This document shows positions 8,653 to 17,321 of a stretch of DNA of 64,000 nt, in pieces. This DNA comes from Roseomonas alba (GTDB lineage Bacteria; Pseudomonadota; Alphaproteobacteria; Acetobacterales; Acetobacteraceae): NCBI RefSeq assembly GCF_019430885.1, contig NZ_JAHYBZ010000007.1, positions 372,001 through 436,000 of the forward strand, written 5' to 3'. The position numbers and the translations under genes are program-made. Below the pieces are notes generated by a model. That model was not told where the DNA came from and made no database searches. It saw only the letters and a program-made list of their open reading frames with translations. The stretch's first letter is position 1. The number at the start of each line of letters is the position of its first letter.

Positions 8653-10124
8653 TGACCTTCGCGCCGCTTCTGCTGGTCCTGCTGCCGGTGGTCGCCGCTT
8701 TGGTCAGCTTTGCCCTGCCCGAGCGTCTCTCGGCTTGGCGCAACGGGGCGAACATCGGCGTGGCCTTCGTCAAGCTCCTGGTGGTGGCCTACCTGCTGGT
8801 GCAGGCGCAGGCGGGCGTGGTGTTCGAATGGCGCTACGAATTCCTGCCGGGCTACGATTTCGTGCTGCGGCTGGACCCGCTGGCGCTGCTGTTCGTGACA
8901 CTTTCGGTGTTTCTGTGGCTGCTGACCACGATCTACGCCATCGCCTATTTCGACCGGGGTCCGAACCTGCCGCGCTTCTTCGGCTTCTTCAACCTGTGCG
9001 TGCTGGCGGCCACCGGCGTGGCGATGTCGGGCACCGCGATCACCTTCTTCCTGTTCTACGAACTGCTGACGCTGGCGACCTGGCCGCTGGTGGCGCACCG
9101 GGGCGACGACAAGTCGCTGCGGGCGGGGCAGATCTATCTGACCTACACGCTGGCGGGCAGCGTCGCCTTCCTGGCCGGGATCCTGTGGCTGCAATCGCTG
9201 GTCGGCGCGATCGAGTTTTCCGCCCCGGCCGATCTGGGCGCCATCCCGCCCCTGACCCTGACGCTGATCTTCATCCTGTGTATCGGCGGGCTGGGGGTCA
9301 AGGCGGCGATCATCCCCTTCCATGGCTGGCTGCCCGAGGCGATGGCCGCCCCTGCCCCCGTCAGCGCGCTCCTGCACGCCGTCGCGGTGGTCAAGGCCGG
9401 GGCCTTCGGCATCGTGCGCGTGATCTACGATGTCTACGGCATCGGCACCGTGGCCGAACTGGGCCTGGGTGTGCCACTGGCCGCCCTTGCCTCGGCGACG
9501 ATCCTCTACGGCTCGGTGCGGGCCCTGATGCAGAGCGACCTCAAGAAGCGGCTGGCCTATTCCACCGTCAGCCAGGTCAGCTACATCGTGCTGGGTGCCA
9601 GCCTGGTCGGGCCCTTCGCGGTGATCGGCGGGCTGGTGCATCTGGTGCATCAGGGCATCATGAAGATCACGCTGTTCATGTGCGCTGGCGCGCTTGCCAA
9701 CCGGATGGGGATCAAGGCGATCGCCGAGCTGGACGGCGCGGGCCGGCTGATGCCGGTGACGATGGCGGCGTTCTCGGTCGGGGCGCTGGGAATGATCGGG
9801 ATGCCGCCGGTGGCCGGCTTCATCTCGAAATGGTATCTCGGGGTCGGGGCGTTGCAGTCGGATGCGGCCTGGGCAGTCGCGGTGCTGGCGGGCTCGTCGC
9901 TTCTGAACGCCGCCTATTTCCTGCCGCTGCTGTACCGCGCATGGCTGCTGCCGCCGCCGCCCGGCCGGCCCGCCATCGCCGAGTTGGCCACCACCCGCGA
10001 CCGAATGCTGATCCTGCCCGCGGTGGTGACGGCGGTGGTGTCGCTGGGGGCGGGCATCTTCGCCTCGCTGCCCTTCAGCCCGCTTGGCTGGGCCACGCTG
10101 GTCGGACTGGGCTATTTGCGATGA
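8649..10124 (+). CDS. Second MrpA/D-like antiporter subunit (NuoL/M family)
   Basis: A 491-residue membrane protein of the NuoL/NuoM/MrpA/MrpD family. Key residues are present: Glu138 in FYELLTLATWP and Lys218 in GVKAAIIPFHGWLPEA. It lacks the long C-terminal MbhD/MbhE extension of a true MrpA. The sequence has two adjacent ATGs at the start; the first overlaps the mrpD stop as ATGA. It could play the MrpA role, with the MbhD part supplied by the MrpB fusion, but that division of labour is inference. Confidence 0.88.
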   Translation: MMTFAPLLLVLLPVVAALVSFALPERLSAWRNGANIGVAFVKLLVVAYLLVQAQAGVVFEWRYEFLPGYDFVLRLDPLALLFVTLSVFLWLLTTIYAIAYFDRGPNLPRFFGFFNLCVLAATGVAMSGTAITFFLFYELLTLATWPLVAHRGDDKSLRAGQIYLTYTLAGSVAFLAGILWLQSLVGAIEFSAPADLGAIPPLTLTLIFILCIGGLGVKAAIIPFHGWLPEAMAAPAPVSALLHAVAVVKAGAFGIVRVIYDVYGIGTVAELGLGVPLAALASATILYGSVRALMQSDLKKRLAYSTVSQVSYIVLGASLVGPFAVIGGLVHLVHQGIMKITLFMCAGALANRMGIKAIAELDGAGRLMPVTMAAFSVGALGMIGMPPVAGFISKWYLGVGALQSDAAWAVAVLAGSSLLNAAYFLPLLYRAWLLPPPPGRPAIAELATTRDRMLILPAVVTAVVSLGAGIFASLPFSPLGWATLVGLGYLR

Positions 10125-11809
10125 TCGCCGATCCGACGCTGCTTTTGCCGCTGGCCGTACTCTGGCCGATGCTCCTGGCGGGGCTGGCCCTGCTGCCCGG
10201 CTGGGGGTCGCGCATGGTGCTGCTGCTGCCGCTTGGCCCACTGCCGGCCCTGGCGGCGGCCCTCGTCGCGTCGCGCGACGTTCCCGTCGCGCTGCCGGGG
10301 GTGCTGCTGGACAGCGGCCTGGAGCTGGGCGCGACCGGCGCGCTGTTTCTCGGCGGTGCGGCGACGCTGTGGTTCTGGGCCGGGGTGTACGCCGCCTTCT
10401 ACATGCGGCGCGACGAGCGGCCCGCCGGCTTCGCCCTGTTCTGGAACCTGGTCCTGGCCGGCAATCTCGGCGTCTTTATCGCCGCCGACATCGTCAGCTT
10501 CTACGTGTTCTTCGCGCTGGTCTCGCTTTTGGCCTATCCACTGGTGATCCACGATCGCCAGCCCGCCTCGATGCGGGCGGGGACGGTCTATCTGGTGCTG
10601 GCTGTCTGCGGCGAGGTGGCGATCCTGGTAGGGCTGATGCTGGCCTCGTTCGGGGCGGGCGGCGCCATAGGCATCGAGGCGGTTCGCGCGGGCCTTGCCC
10701 TGCCTTCGGCGCATCCCGCGGCGGTGCCGCTGCTGATCGCGGGCTTCGGGATCAAGGCCGGACTCATGCCCCTGCATGTCTGGCTGCCGGTGGCGCATCC
10801 GGCCGCGCCGGTGCCCGCCTCGGCCGTGCTGTCGGGCGCCATCGTCAAGGCCGGGATCTTCGGGCTGGTGGCCTTCCTGCCGCTGGGCATGCCGGCGGCG
10901 GTCGCGGGCAATGTCCTGATGATCCTGGGCTTTTCCGGCCTCTTCCTCGCGGCGCTGATGGGGCTGGCGCAGGCCGGCGCCAAGGCGGTGCTGGCCTATT
11001 CGACGGTCAGCCAGATGGGCCTGGTCATGGGGGTTCTGGGCTTTGCCCTGGCCGGGGGCAGCGCGCCGGCGGCCGTGCTGCCGGCGGTGGCGTTGTTCGC
11101 GCTGCATCACGGGCTCGCCAAGGGGGCGCTGTTCCTGGGCGTCGGGCTGGCACCGGTCTGCGGGCGGGCCTGGCGCTGGGGGCTTCTGGGGGCGCTGGCG
11201 GTGCTGGGCTCGTCGCTGGCCGGGATGCAGCTACTGGCCGGGGCGCTGGTCAAATCGGCGCTCAAGGACCAGGCCGGGGCCTTTGGGGCCACGCTGATCG
11301 GCCTCTCGGCGCTAACGACGGCGCTGGCGATGGCGCGCTGTCTGGCAGTGCTGCCAAGGGCGAAATCGCGCTGCCGCCCGCCGCTGCTGATGGCCCTGCC
11401 GTTCCTCGCCCTGTCCGGGGCGGCGCTGTGGCTGCCCTGGCTTCTGTACGCCAGGATCACCGGCGAGACCCCGCTGGCCGCAGACCTGCGGTCGCTGATC
11501 TTCGAGGCCTGGCCGCTGGGGCTTGCGGCGCTGATGATTGCGGGCGCGGTCGCGGTCGGGCTGAAGGCGCCTAGCCTGCCAGAAGGCGATGCGCTTGGCC
11601 CGGTGCAACGCCGGGTGGCGGCCCTGAGCGCCGCCGCAAGGGCCGCCGAGCGTGCCGGGTCGCGGTCGCTGCGCCGATCGCGCCCGAAGCCGCAAACCGT
11701 CATCGGCGAGGATCTGGACCGGATCGAGGACGTTTTCCGCGAAGGCGCCGCCGCCGCCATCCTGGTATTGGCCATCGCGGGGGCGGTCGTCGCCGCTAGC
11801 CTGATCTAG
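10121..11809 (+). CDS. Third NuoL/MrpD-like subunit lacking the helix-5 glutamate
   Basis: A 562-residue NuoL/MrpD-type membrane protein. The helix-7 lysine is present (GIKAGLMPLHVWLP, Lys212), but the helix-5 position that is Glu in the other two copies is Ala132 (FYVFFALVSLLAYP). A long polar C-terminal region (about 475-540, rich in Arg/Ala) ends in a final membrane segment. The frame is open far upstream; I start at the ATG that overlaps the previous stop by four bases. The TAG stop is the first three bases of an insertion-sequence terminus, so the original C-terminus may have been slightly different. Possibly a structural or modified-conductance subunit. Confidence 0.85.
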   Translation: MIADPTLLLPLAVLWPMLLAGLALLPGWGSRMVLLLPLGPLPALAAALVASRDVPVALPGVLLDSGLELGATGALFLGGAATLWFWAGVYAAFYMRRDERPAGFALFWNLVLAGNLGVFIAADIVSFYVFFALVSLLAYPLVIHDRQPASMRAGTVYLVLAVCGEVAILVGLMLASFGAGGAIGIEAVRAGLALPSAHPAAVPLLIAGFGIKAGLMPLHVWLPVAHPAAPVPASAVLSGAIVKAGIFGLVAFLPLGMPAAVAGNVLMILGFSGLFLAALMGLAQAGAKAVLAYSTVSQMGLVMGVLGFALAGGSAPAAVLPAVALFALHHGLAKGALFLGVGLAPVCGRAWRWGLLGALAVLGSSLAGMQLLAGALVKSALKDQAGAFGATLIGLSALTTALAMARCLAVLPRAKSRCRPPLLMALPFLALSGAALWLPWLLYARITGETPLAADLRSLIFEAWPLGLAALMIAGAVAVGLKAPSLPEGDALGPVQRRVAALSAAARAAERAGSRSLRRSRPKPQTVIGEDLDRIEDVFREGAAAAILVLAIAGAVVAASLI

Positions 11810-12733
11810 CAGGCTGCGGAAATTCGCGGCCAAGGGCTTGGTTTTCCTGGCCGGCGTAGTTTTTGTGAGGTGCTTGGCGGGCTGATGGGCGTGGTTTTCG
11901 GTGGCCAACCGCCGCGGACTACCGCGTTGAGGCCTGTTGGCGGCGCCAGTCAGGCAGGCGCCGCCAACAGCTTCGGCAGCCGGACGGGGGTTTAGGCGGC
12001 GACGCGGAGCGTGAAGCTCCATCCGACCCGCTCCAGCCCGCGCAGCAGGGTGCGGCGCATGCGCGGATCTCCTTGCGCCGGCCGAACACCTCCTCGACCC
12101 GCTTGCGGATGCGCTGGCTCACCGCGTAGCCCAGGTGCCGCGTAGTCCGTCCATCGATCGCCGAGCGCCGGCCATTGGCGTGCTGCGTCACGTGCGGCGT
12201 CACGCCCATGTCGCCCATTGCCCGGACGAAGGCCCGCGTGTCGTAGGTCTTGTAGCCTCCCAGCGTGCTGCGCGCGGCACGATCGAGCCCTGCCATCATC
12301 GCCTCGCCGGCGTCGCGCTCCGCGATACCCGTCTCTTGCGTCGTTGTCGCAGCGACCGCCAGGCCGTGCCGGTTCTCGATCACCACGTGCCCGGCGTAGC
12401 AGAGCTTCGATGCTTGGCCGTTCGACTTGCGCGCCAGCCGCGCATCCGGGTCCGTGGTCGAAGCATGCGTCTCGTCGCTGCGCTTCTCGGCATGGAAGTC
12501 GCGCTCGCCGTTGCGGCCGGGGCCGAGCGCCTCGCCGGAGCCGTCCTTCGGCCGGAAGCTCTTCATCGAAGCCCAGGCCTCTATCAACGTGCCAGCCACC
12601 GAGAAGTACGCCGAGGGCAGCAGCGGCTTGACCTCTGGGTCGGCCAGCACGGCGGCGAAGAACTTGCTCGCCACCTCGGTCCCCAGCAGCCGGTCCCGGT
12701 TCTTGGTGAACACCGTCACGTCCCATACGGGCG
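11807..12733 (-). mobile_element. IS5-family insertion sequence remnant
   Basis: The left boundary reads TAGCAGGCTGCGGAAA, which resembles the terminal repeat of many IS5-type elements and abuts the last antiporter gene. The transposase inside is frameshifted and truncated. The other end of the element is gone: similarity stops abruptly upstream of VWDVTVF, at about 12733, and the 230-bp repeat copy B begins soon after. The 140 bases between the left end and the transposase hold no gene. Confidence 0.6.
11950..12733 (-). pseudogene. Degenerate IS5-family DDE transposase
   Basis: The frame carries the IS5 catalytic region: VWDVTVFTKNRDRLL, GTLIEAWASMKSFRPK, GERDFHAEKRSDETHAST, ASKLCYAGHVVIENRHGLAV, and AIDGRTTRHLGYAVSQRIR with VEEVFG. 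Three lesions are visible. The N-terminal domain before VWDV is missing. A frameshift follows VFGRRKE, with the continuation MRRTLLRGLERVGWSFTL in another frame. An in-frame TAA then replaces the Tyr codon expected in the terminal AAYNLVRLPKLL-type block, here VAA-stop-TPVRLPKLLAA. It cannot make a working enzyme. Confidence 0.8.
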
Positions 12734-12774
12734 CCACGCCCGACGCAGCTGCGCAGGAACTGCCCAACTTGCAC

Positions 12775-13003
12775 GTGCGGAACCGCACGGGGCGGCCGTA
12801 CCCCGCCTTGCCCAGGGCGGCCGGCGCGGCGATGTCTTCCGCGGGACGGTGCCCGGCTGCCCTGCCGTCCGATGCGACGCCACGCTGGGCCGCCGTACCT
12901 CGATCTGGAGCCCGCTGCCCGCATGGACGTCCTCGACTCGATCCTGTCCGCCGACTGGCCCGGCAATCCCGGCCCGGATGTGGCTCGCCTTCATGGGCGG
13001 TCG
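12775..13003 (+). repeat. Copy B of the 230-bp diverged inverted repeat
   Basis: This is the plus-strand partner of the sequence at 816-1045. Translating both in the same frame gives matching blocks without gaps (MDVLDSIL here against MDCCDSIL there, then ARLHG in both), which suggests a shared coding origin. It starts about 40 bases from the broken edge of the IS5 remnant. Confidence 0.6.
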
Positions 13004-13115
13004 TGTCCGGGTTCGCTCGGACGCGCCGTATCCTCGGGGCTGTTCCTGATCGCGACGGGCGGGACATGACGGGACCATGGCGCCGGAGCAACAACCACGT
13101 AGAGGAGATCACTTG

Positions 13116-13442
13116 ATGACCCAGATTCAGACCGCCCTCGCCGCCGACATCACACTGCATAGCCTGGAGCAGGCAACGGCCGAGAGCCCCAGGGCGAGGC
13201 GGAACCTGCTCATCGGGCTCTGGGCGGGGCGTCGGCTCGGCCTTCCCGAGGCGGAACTGCCCCGCTATGCGCTAGACGTCATGTGGGTGGATCATGCCGA
13301 ACCGGGCGATGCCGACGTGATCCACAAGCTTGCCGCCGATTTCGACGCGGCAGGTTGCTGCGTCGGCGATGAGGCACTGCGCTCCGAGCTGACCGTCGCG
13401 CAGCGCCGCGCTTACGCCGAAACCGTGTTGCACCTGCTATGA
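13116..13442 (+). CDS. DUF1476 / ATP-synthase inhibitor zeta-like protein
   Basis: A 108-residue protein matching DUF1476, the alphaproteobacterial zeta family that includes an inhibitor of F1-ATPase in Paracoccus. Visible signatures are ARRNLLIGLWAGRRLGLP and DADVIHKLAADFDAAGCCV. The length is normal. AGAGGAG lies eight bases before the chosen ATG; an earlier in-frame ATG has no ribosome site. The N-terminal inhibitory segment is poorly conserved here, and the gene is embedded in a stress cluster, so it may be a paralogue with another role. It lies just upstream of the Usp gene. Confidence 0.78.
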   Translation: MTQIQTALAADITLHSLEQATAESPRARRNLLIGLWAGRRLGLPEAELPRYALDVMWVDHAEPGDADVIHKLAADFDAAGCCVGDEALRSELTVAQRRAYAETVLHLL

Positions 13443-13525
13443 TCCATTCGGTGGCAGCACCGCCGCCAGCGCAGGCGGCCACAGACGGCGCGATGGGCGC
13501 CCGAGATGGAAACGGAGGTTGTGCG

Positions 13526-14473
13526 ATGCAGAAAGACTCAGAACGGCGGGATGCCGGGCTAGGTAGTCCGCCGCGAAGCCTGCTCCTCGCGACGGATCTC
13601 AGCTGCCGCTGCGACCGCGCCCTGGACCGCGCAGTGATGCTGGCATCGGCCTGGGGTGCCAAACTGCATGTGCTGTATGTGCTGGAAGGCAATGAGCCGG
13701 AGCAAGGCCCCGAACCGGTTCCCGGCGGTTCGGTGCGGGCGCTTGCCGAGCGTCACCTCCGCGCCGCCACGCGCAATCATGACGTCGAAGCGGAGATCGT
13801 GATCGAGCGGGGGGATCCCGCGGAGATCATCCTGCGCACGGCGAACGAACTCGACTGCGAGCTGATCGTCACCGGCATAGCCCGCAGCGGAAACCTTGCC
13901 CGAGCGGTGCTCGGCACGACGGTCGAGAGGCTGGTCCATCGTGCGCCGATGCCTGTACTGATCGTGAAGATGCGCCCTTGGCGCGCCTACCCGACGGTGG
14001 TCGTCGCCTCCGACTTTTCGGAGACTTCCGCCCACGCCTTGCGGCAGGCACTGAGCGTATTCCCGGATGCCCGGATGATACTGGCGCATGCGTACCGCGT
14101 GCCGTTCGAAGGCTTCATCAGCCGCGCGGCGCATGAGGCGGAGTTGCTGGCGGATGCCGAGCGTCAGCGTGCGGCGTTCCTGCCGAGCGTGGGCGCACCG
14201 CCAGACAGGCTGGAGCAGATGGAGTACCTGATCCGCTACGGAACAGCCGAGAGCGTGATCGGAACGCATGTCTGGGACAACGACATCGACCTCGTCGTGA
14301 TGGGGACGCATGGCCGAAGCGGTCGCTTCGGCATCCTGATGGGCAGCACCGCCGAACGTCTCCTCATCTGCCTGCATTGCGACGTGATGATTGTCCGCGA
14401 GCCGCGCGCGCTGTCCGCCACGATTGGCGCGGGCGGCGCCTCTGCGGGTCCTCGCCTGAGCGGGAATGGGTGA
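13526..14473 (+). CDS. Tandem-domain universal stress protein (UspA family)
   Basis: A 315-residue protein with two UspA domains: residues about 15-145, ending RAPMPVLIV, and about 155-300. Each has the ATP-type glycine motif, GIARSGNLARAVLGTT in the first and GTHGRSGRFGILMGSTAER in the second, so nucleotide binding is likely. GGAGG sits seven bases before the ATG chosen here; an ATG at 13439 that overlaps the previous gene is an alternative but lacks such a site. UspA tandem proteins accompany survival under anoxia, starvation or acid stress. The stop overlaps the start of a broken symporter gene. Confidence 0.9.
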   Translation: MQKDSERRDAGLGSPPRSLLLATDLSCRCDRALDRAVMLASAWGAKLHVLYVLEGNEPEQGPEPVPGGSVRALAERHLRAATRNHDVEAEIVIERGDPAEIILRTANELDCELIVTGIARSGNLARAVLGTTVERLVHRAPMPVLIVKMRPWRAYPTVVVASDFSETSAHALRQALSVFPDARMILAHAYRVPFEGFISRAAHEAELLADAERQRAAFLPSVGAPPDRLEQMEYLIRYGTAESVIGTHVWDNDIDLVVMGTHGRSGRFGILMGSTAERLLICLHCDVMIVREPRALSATIGAGGASAGPRLSGNG

Positions 14474-14681
14474 GCAATGGGGTAGCAGAAGCGGGCTAAT
14501 TTTTGCCGCCATCGGCGCGGCCGCAGGCCTCGGAAACATCTGGCGATTCGCCTACTTGGCCGGGGAGAACGGCGGCGCCTTTCTGCTGGTGAACCTTTTG
14601 ATCGCGCTGGCGTTGGGCGTGCCGCTGGTGGTCGTGGAACTCACCATCGGCAAGCGGGGTGCAGGCTACGCTTCCGTGTAA
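14466..14681 (+). pseudogene. N-terminal stub of a sodium:neurotransmitter symporter (NSS/SNF)
   Basis: Seventy-one codons that match the start of SNF-type sodium symporters: GSRSGLIFAAIGAAAGLGNI, WRFAYLAGENGGAFLLVNLL, then GVPLVVVELTIGKRGAGY. These are helices 1 and 2, including the unwound sodium-site region. The family is normally about 450-500 residues. The frame ends in a TAA 13 bases before an IS481-type element, and no continuation is found on the far side, so most of the gene was deleted with or after the insertion. Confidence 0.85.
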
Positions 14682-14694
14682 ACGCAGCGCGCTC

Positions 14695-15746
14695 TAGATG
14701 TTTGGTCCCAGGCTTTGATGGTGCAGTCTTCTCGCCGGCATGGAGAGATGCGCTATGGGCCAGGTTCTTCACGGCTGCGCCCGCACGACTGAGGCGGTCC
14801 GTCGCGCGATCCAGCATAGTCAAGAGAGCCTGAGGGCTTTGGCCCGCCGGCATGGCGTGAACCCGAAAACCATCGCCAAGTGGCGGGCGCGAGGCGACGT
14901 CGCTGATCGGCGCACGGGCCCGGCCCAGCCGCGCTCAACCACCCTCTCGGCCGACGAGGAGGCGATCATAGTCGCCTTCCGCCGCCACACCCTGCTGCCG
15001 CTGGACGACTGCCTCTATGCCCTGCAGCCCAGCATCCCGCACCTGACGCGCTCGGCTCTGCATCGCTGCCTCCAGCGCCACGGCATCTCGCGCCTGCCCG
15101 AGACCGAGGGCGACAAGCCGGTCCGCAAGCGCTTCAAGGCCTATCCGATCGGCTACTTTCACATCGACATAGCCGAGGTCAGGACCGAACAGGGCAAGCT
15201 CCACCTTTTCGTGGCCATCGACCGCACCTCGAAGTTCGCCTTTGCCCAACTGCACGAGCGCGCCACCACGCGCATCGCCGCCGACTTCCTGCGCGCCCTG
15301 CTGCAGGCCGTGCCTTACCGCGTGCACGCCGTGCTCACCGACAACGGCCAGCACTTCACCTCGCCGGGCAACATTGCCTCGGCCGCACCGCTCATCCGCG
15401 AGGCGATCGACCGCGGCGAGATCTTCCGCGCCCATTCCTTCGAACTCGCCTGCGCTCAGAACCAAGTCGAGCACCGCCTGACCAAGCCCTACCACCCGTG
15501 GACAAACGGCCAGGTCGAGAGGATGAACAGGACGCTCAAGGAGGCCACCGTCCGGCGCTACCACTACAGCAGCCACGACGAGCTCCGCGGTCACCTCGCC
15601 CTGTTCCTCGACGCCTACAACTACGCCCGGCGGCTCAAGACCCTGAAGGGCCTCACCCCCTACGAGTTCATTTGCCGTTCATGGGCCGCAGAACCTCACC
15701 GGTTCACGGCAAATCCGCACCACGAAATGCCGGGACCAAACATCTA
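14695..15746 (+). mobile_element. Complete IS481-family insertion sequence
   Basis: The element is bounded by perfect 15-bp inverted repeats, TAGATGTTTGGTCCC at 14695-14709 and its complement at 15732-15746; within these the classical TGT...ACA ends can be drawn. Flanks read CTAG on the left and CTAA on the right, at best an imperfect four-base target duplication. It carries one intact transposase gene and has truncated the sodium symporter. The good repeats and open frame suggest a recent arrival. Confidence 0.85.
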
Positions 15747-15747
15747 A
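14755..15747 (+). CDS. IS481-family DDE transposase
   Basis: A 330-residue transposase. The N-terminus (about 10-60) is a helix-turn-helix with SLRALARRHGVNPKTIAKWR. The integrase core follows with all three catalytic acids: Asp138 in GYFHIDIAEV, Asp196 in VLTDNGQHF and Glu255 in NGQVERMNRTLKEA. GGAGAG lies seven bases before this ATG; an ATG 15 bases earlier is possible. The stop codon uses the last two bases of the right inverted repeat plus one flanking base, so the element nearly fills its own ends. Confidence 0.92.
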   Translation: MGQVLHGCARTTEAVRRAIQHSQESLRALARRHGVNPKTIAKWRARGDVADRRTGPAQPRSTTLSADEEAIIVAFRRHTLLPLDDCLYALQPSIPHLTRSALHRCLQRHGISRLPETEGDKPVRKRFKAYPIGYFHIDIAEVRTEQGKLHLFVAIDRTSKFAFAQLHERATTRIAADFLRALLQAVPYRVHAVLTDNGQHFTSPGNIASAAPLIREAIDRGEIFRAHSFELACAQNQVEHRLTKPYHPWTNGQVERMNRTLKEATVRRYHYSSHDELRGHLALFLDAYNYARRLKTLKGLTPYEFICRSWAAEPHRFTANPHHEMPGPNI

Positions 15748-15908
15748 GAATCGCTGGATTGGTCGGTTCGCAATCGCCGAATGCCTTGGTCGTGGAGAGG
15801 CGCGCAAAGATGAGCGGCCTTCGGTGATCTTGCTGTTCAGGGCGCCGGCTGTGTCGCTCGGGTCACCGCGGAGCGGTCAGCTCGGTTCGGCAGCGAAGAG
15901 CCATCCCG
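15748..15908. other. Gap between the IS481 element and the MFS gene
   Basis: About 160 bases in which I find neither a gene nor a continuation of the symporter interrupted upstream. It presumably holds the 3' end signals of the minus-strand MFS gene, but no clear terminator hairpin is visible. Confidence 0.4.
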
Positions 15909-17252
15909 CTACCGCGTCCTGGCCGGCCACTCTGGATGCAGCTCGTCGATCACGAAGGCATGCCGGTGCCGGAAGCCGTCCGGCCCGGTCACGAGCGGCT
16001 GGTGCTCAGCTGCGCGATGCGGGTGCTCCGGTGGGAGGCCAGCATGGTCGTGCTCGATCTCCTCCGGGTCATCCCGCGGCCACAGCGCCGCCGCCGCACC
16101 GAGCCCTGCCACCGCCAGCACGGCCAGCACCAGGAAAGTGGGCCCGAGCCCGATCGCTGCGCCGAGGCCGCCGGCCAGCGGATAGGTCAGCAGCCAGCAG
16201 GCGTGGCTCAGTGCGAACTGTGCGGCGAACAGCGCCGGCCGGTCGCCGGGATGCGCGGAGCGCCGCAGCAGCCGCCCGCTCGGCGTCAGCACAAGCCCGT
16301 TGCCGAGGCCGAGCAGCGCCCAGACCGGCAGCAGCACCGGCCATGACGGCACCAGGGGCGCCAGCAGCAGCCCAGTGACCAGGAGCGCGGCGCCGGCCAG
16401 CATCGCGCTCCGGTCGGTCATCCGATCGCCGAGCAGGTGCGGCAGGGCGAGCGCCGCGACCATGGAGCCCAGGCCGTAAGCGGCCAAAGTCCAGGCCACT
16501 TCTCGCTCGCCGAGGCCGAAGCCGGCCCGCACCAGCACCACGGTGTTCACGATCACCATCGCGCCCGCCGCGGCCGCGGCGAGGTTCAACGCCAGCAAAC
16601 CGCGCAGCCGCGGCGTCGCGAGATAGATGCGCGCCCCGCGCGTCGTGCGCCCCCAGGCACCCTCGGAAGTCGTCGGTGGCTTCGGCGAGGGCAGCACCAC
16701 CGACAGCACCAGCACTGCAGACGCGAGGAAGCCCAGCGCGTTCAGCCCGAACAGCCAGTGGAAACCGATCACGCCAAGCAGGGCCGCGGCGATGGCGGGG
16801 CTCGCCAGCGCCTCGAGGTCGTAGGCGAGGCGCGAAAGCGACAGCGCCTTCGTGTACTCCGCCTCCTCCGGCAGGATGTCGGGGATGGTCGCCTGGAAGG
16901 TCGGCGTGAAGGCGGCCGAGCCCGCCTGCAGCAGGAAGATCAGCAGGTAGACCTGCCAGATCTCGGTGACGAAGGGCAGGCAGACCGCGACACCGGCGCG
17001 CAGGAGATCGAGTGTCACCAGCAGGCTGCGCCGCGGCACCAGGTGGACGAAGGCGCCGGCGACGGGCGCGATGCCGACATAGGCGATCATCTTGATCGCG
17101 AGCGCCGTGCCGAGCACTGCACCGGCATCGGCGCCTGCCAGTTCGTAGGCCAGCAGGCCGAGCGCGACCGTCGCTAGCCCGGTGCCGAGCAGCGACAACA
17201 CCTGGGCCAGGAACAGGTGGCGGTAGGTCAGGTTCGACAGCGGCGACAGCAC
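15909..17252 (-). CDS. MFS transporter with His-rich C-terminal tail
   Basis: A 447-residue major-facilitator protein with about 12 helices and a cytoplasmic loop near residues 195-215. The tail after about residue 395 is rich in His and acidic residues (EEIEHDHAGLPPEHPHR, then FRHRHAFVIDELHPEWP), a pattern that can bind transition metals. That and its position last in the metal-efflux cluster suggest a role in metal resistance, but the substrate is not readable. It begins with GTG preceded by GGAGG five bases upstream. It lies 70 bases downstream of the small periplasmic gene on the same strand, so it may share the transcript. Confidence 0.82.
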   Translation of the reverse strand: MLSPLSNLTYRHLFLAQVLSLLGTGLATVALGLLAYELAGADAGAVLGTALAIKMIAYVGIAPVAGAFVHLVPRRSLLVTLDLLRAGVAVCLPFVTEIWQVYLLIFLLQAGSAAFTPTFQATIPDILPEEAEYTKALSLSRLAYDLEALASPAIAAALLGVIGFHWLFGLNALGFLASAVLVLSVVLPSPKPPTTSEGAWGRTTRGARIYLATPRLRGLLALNLAAAAAGAMVIVNTVVLVRAGFGLGEREVAWTLAAYGLGSMVAALALPHLLGDRMTDRSAMLAGAALLVTGLLLAPLVPSWPVLLPVWALLGLGNGLVLTPSGRLLRRSAHPGDRPALFAAQFALSHACWLLTYPLAGGLGAAIGLGPTFLVLAVLAVAGLGAAAALWPRDDPEEIEHDHAGLPPEHPHRAAEHQPLVTGPDGFRHRHAFVIDELHPEWPARTR

Positions 17253-17321
17253 GGCGTCCTCCGAGCGAATTAGCCTAGCGTAGTCCGGCCGGCGCCGCTC
17301 GGCACCGGCCGTGCGTGTGCA

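Noticed and set aside
8486..10120. Very long open frame upstream of the third antiporter gene, which would give a 1,107-residue protein
   Set aside because: The upstream 545 codons are the out-of-frame shadow of the previous antiporter gene: Arg/Gly/Ala-rich without membrane helices.
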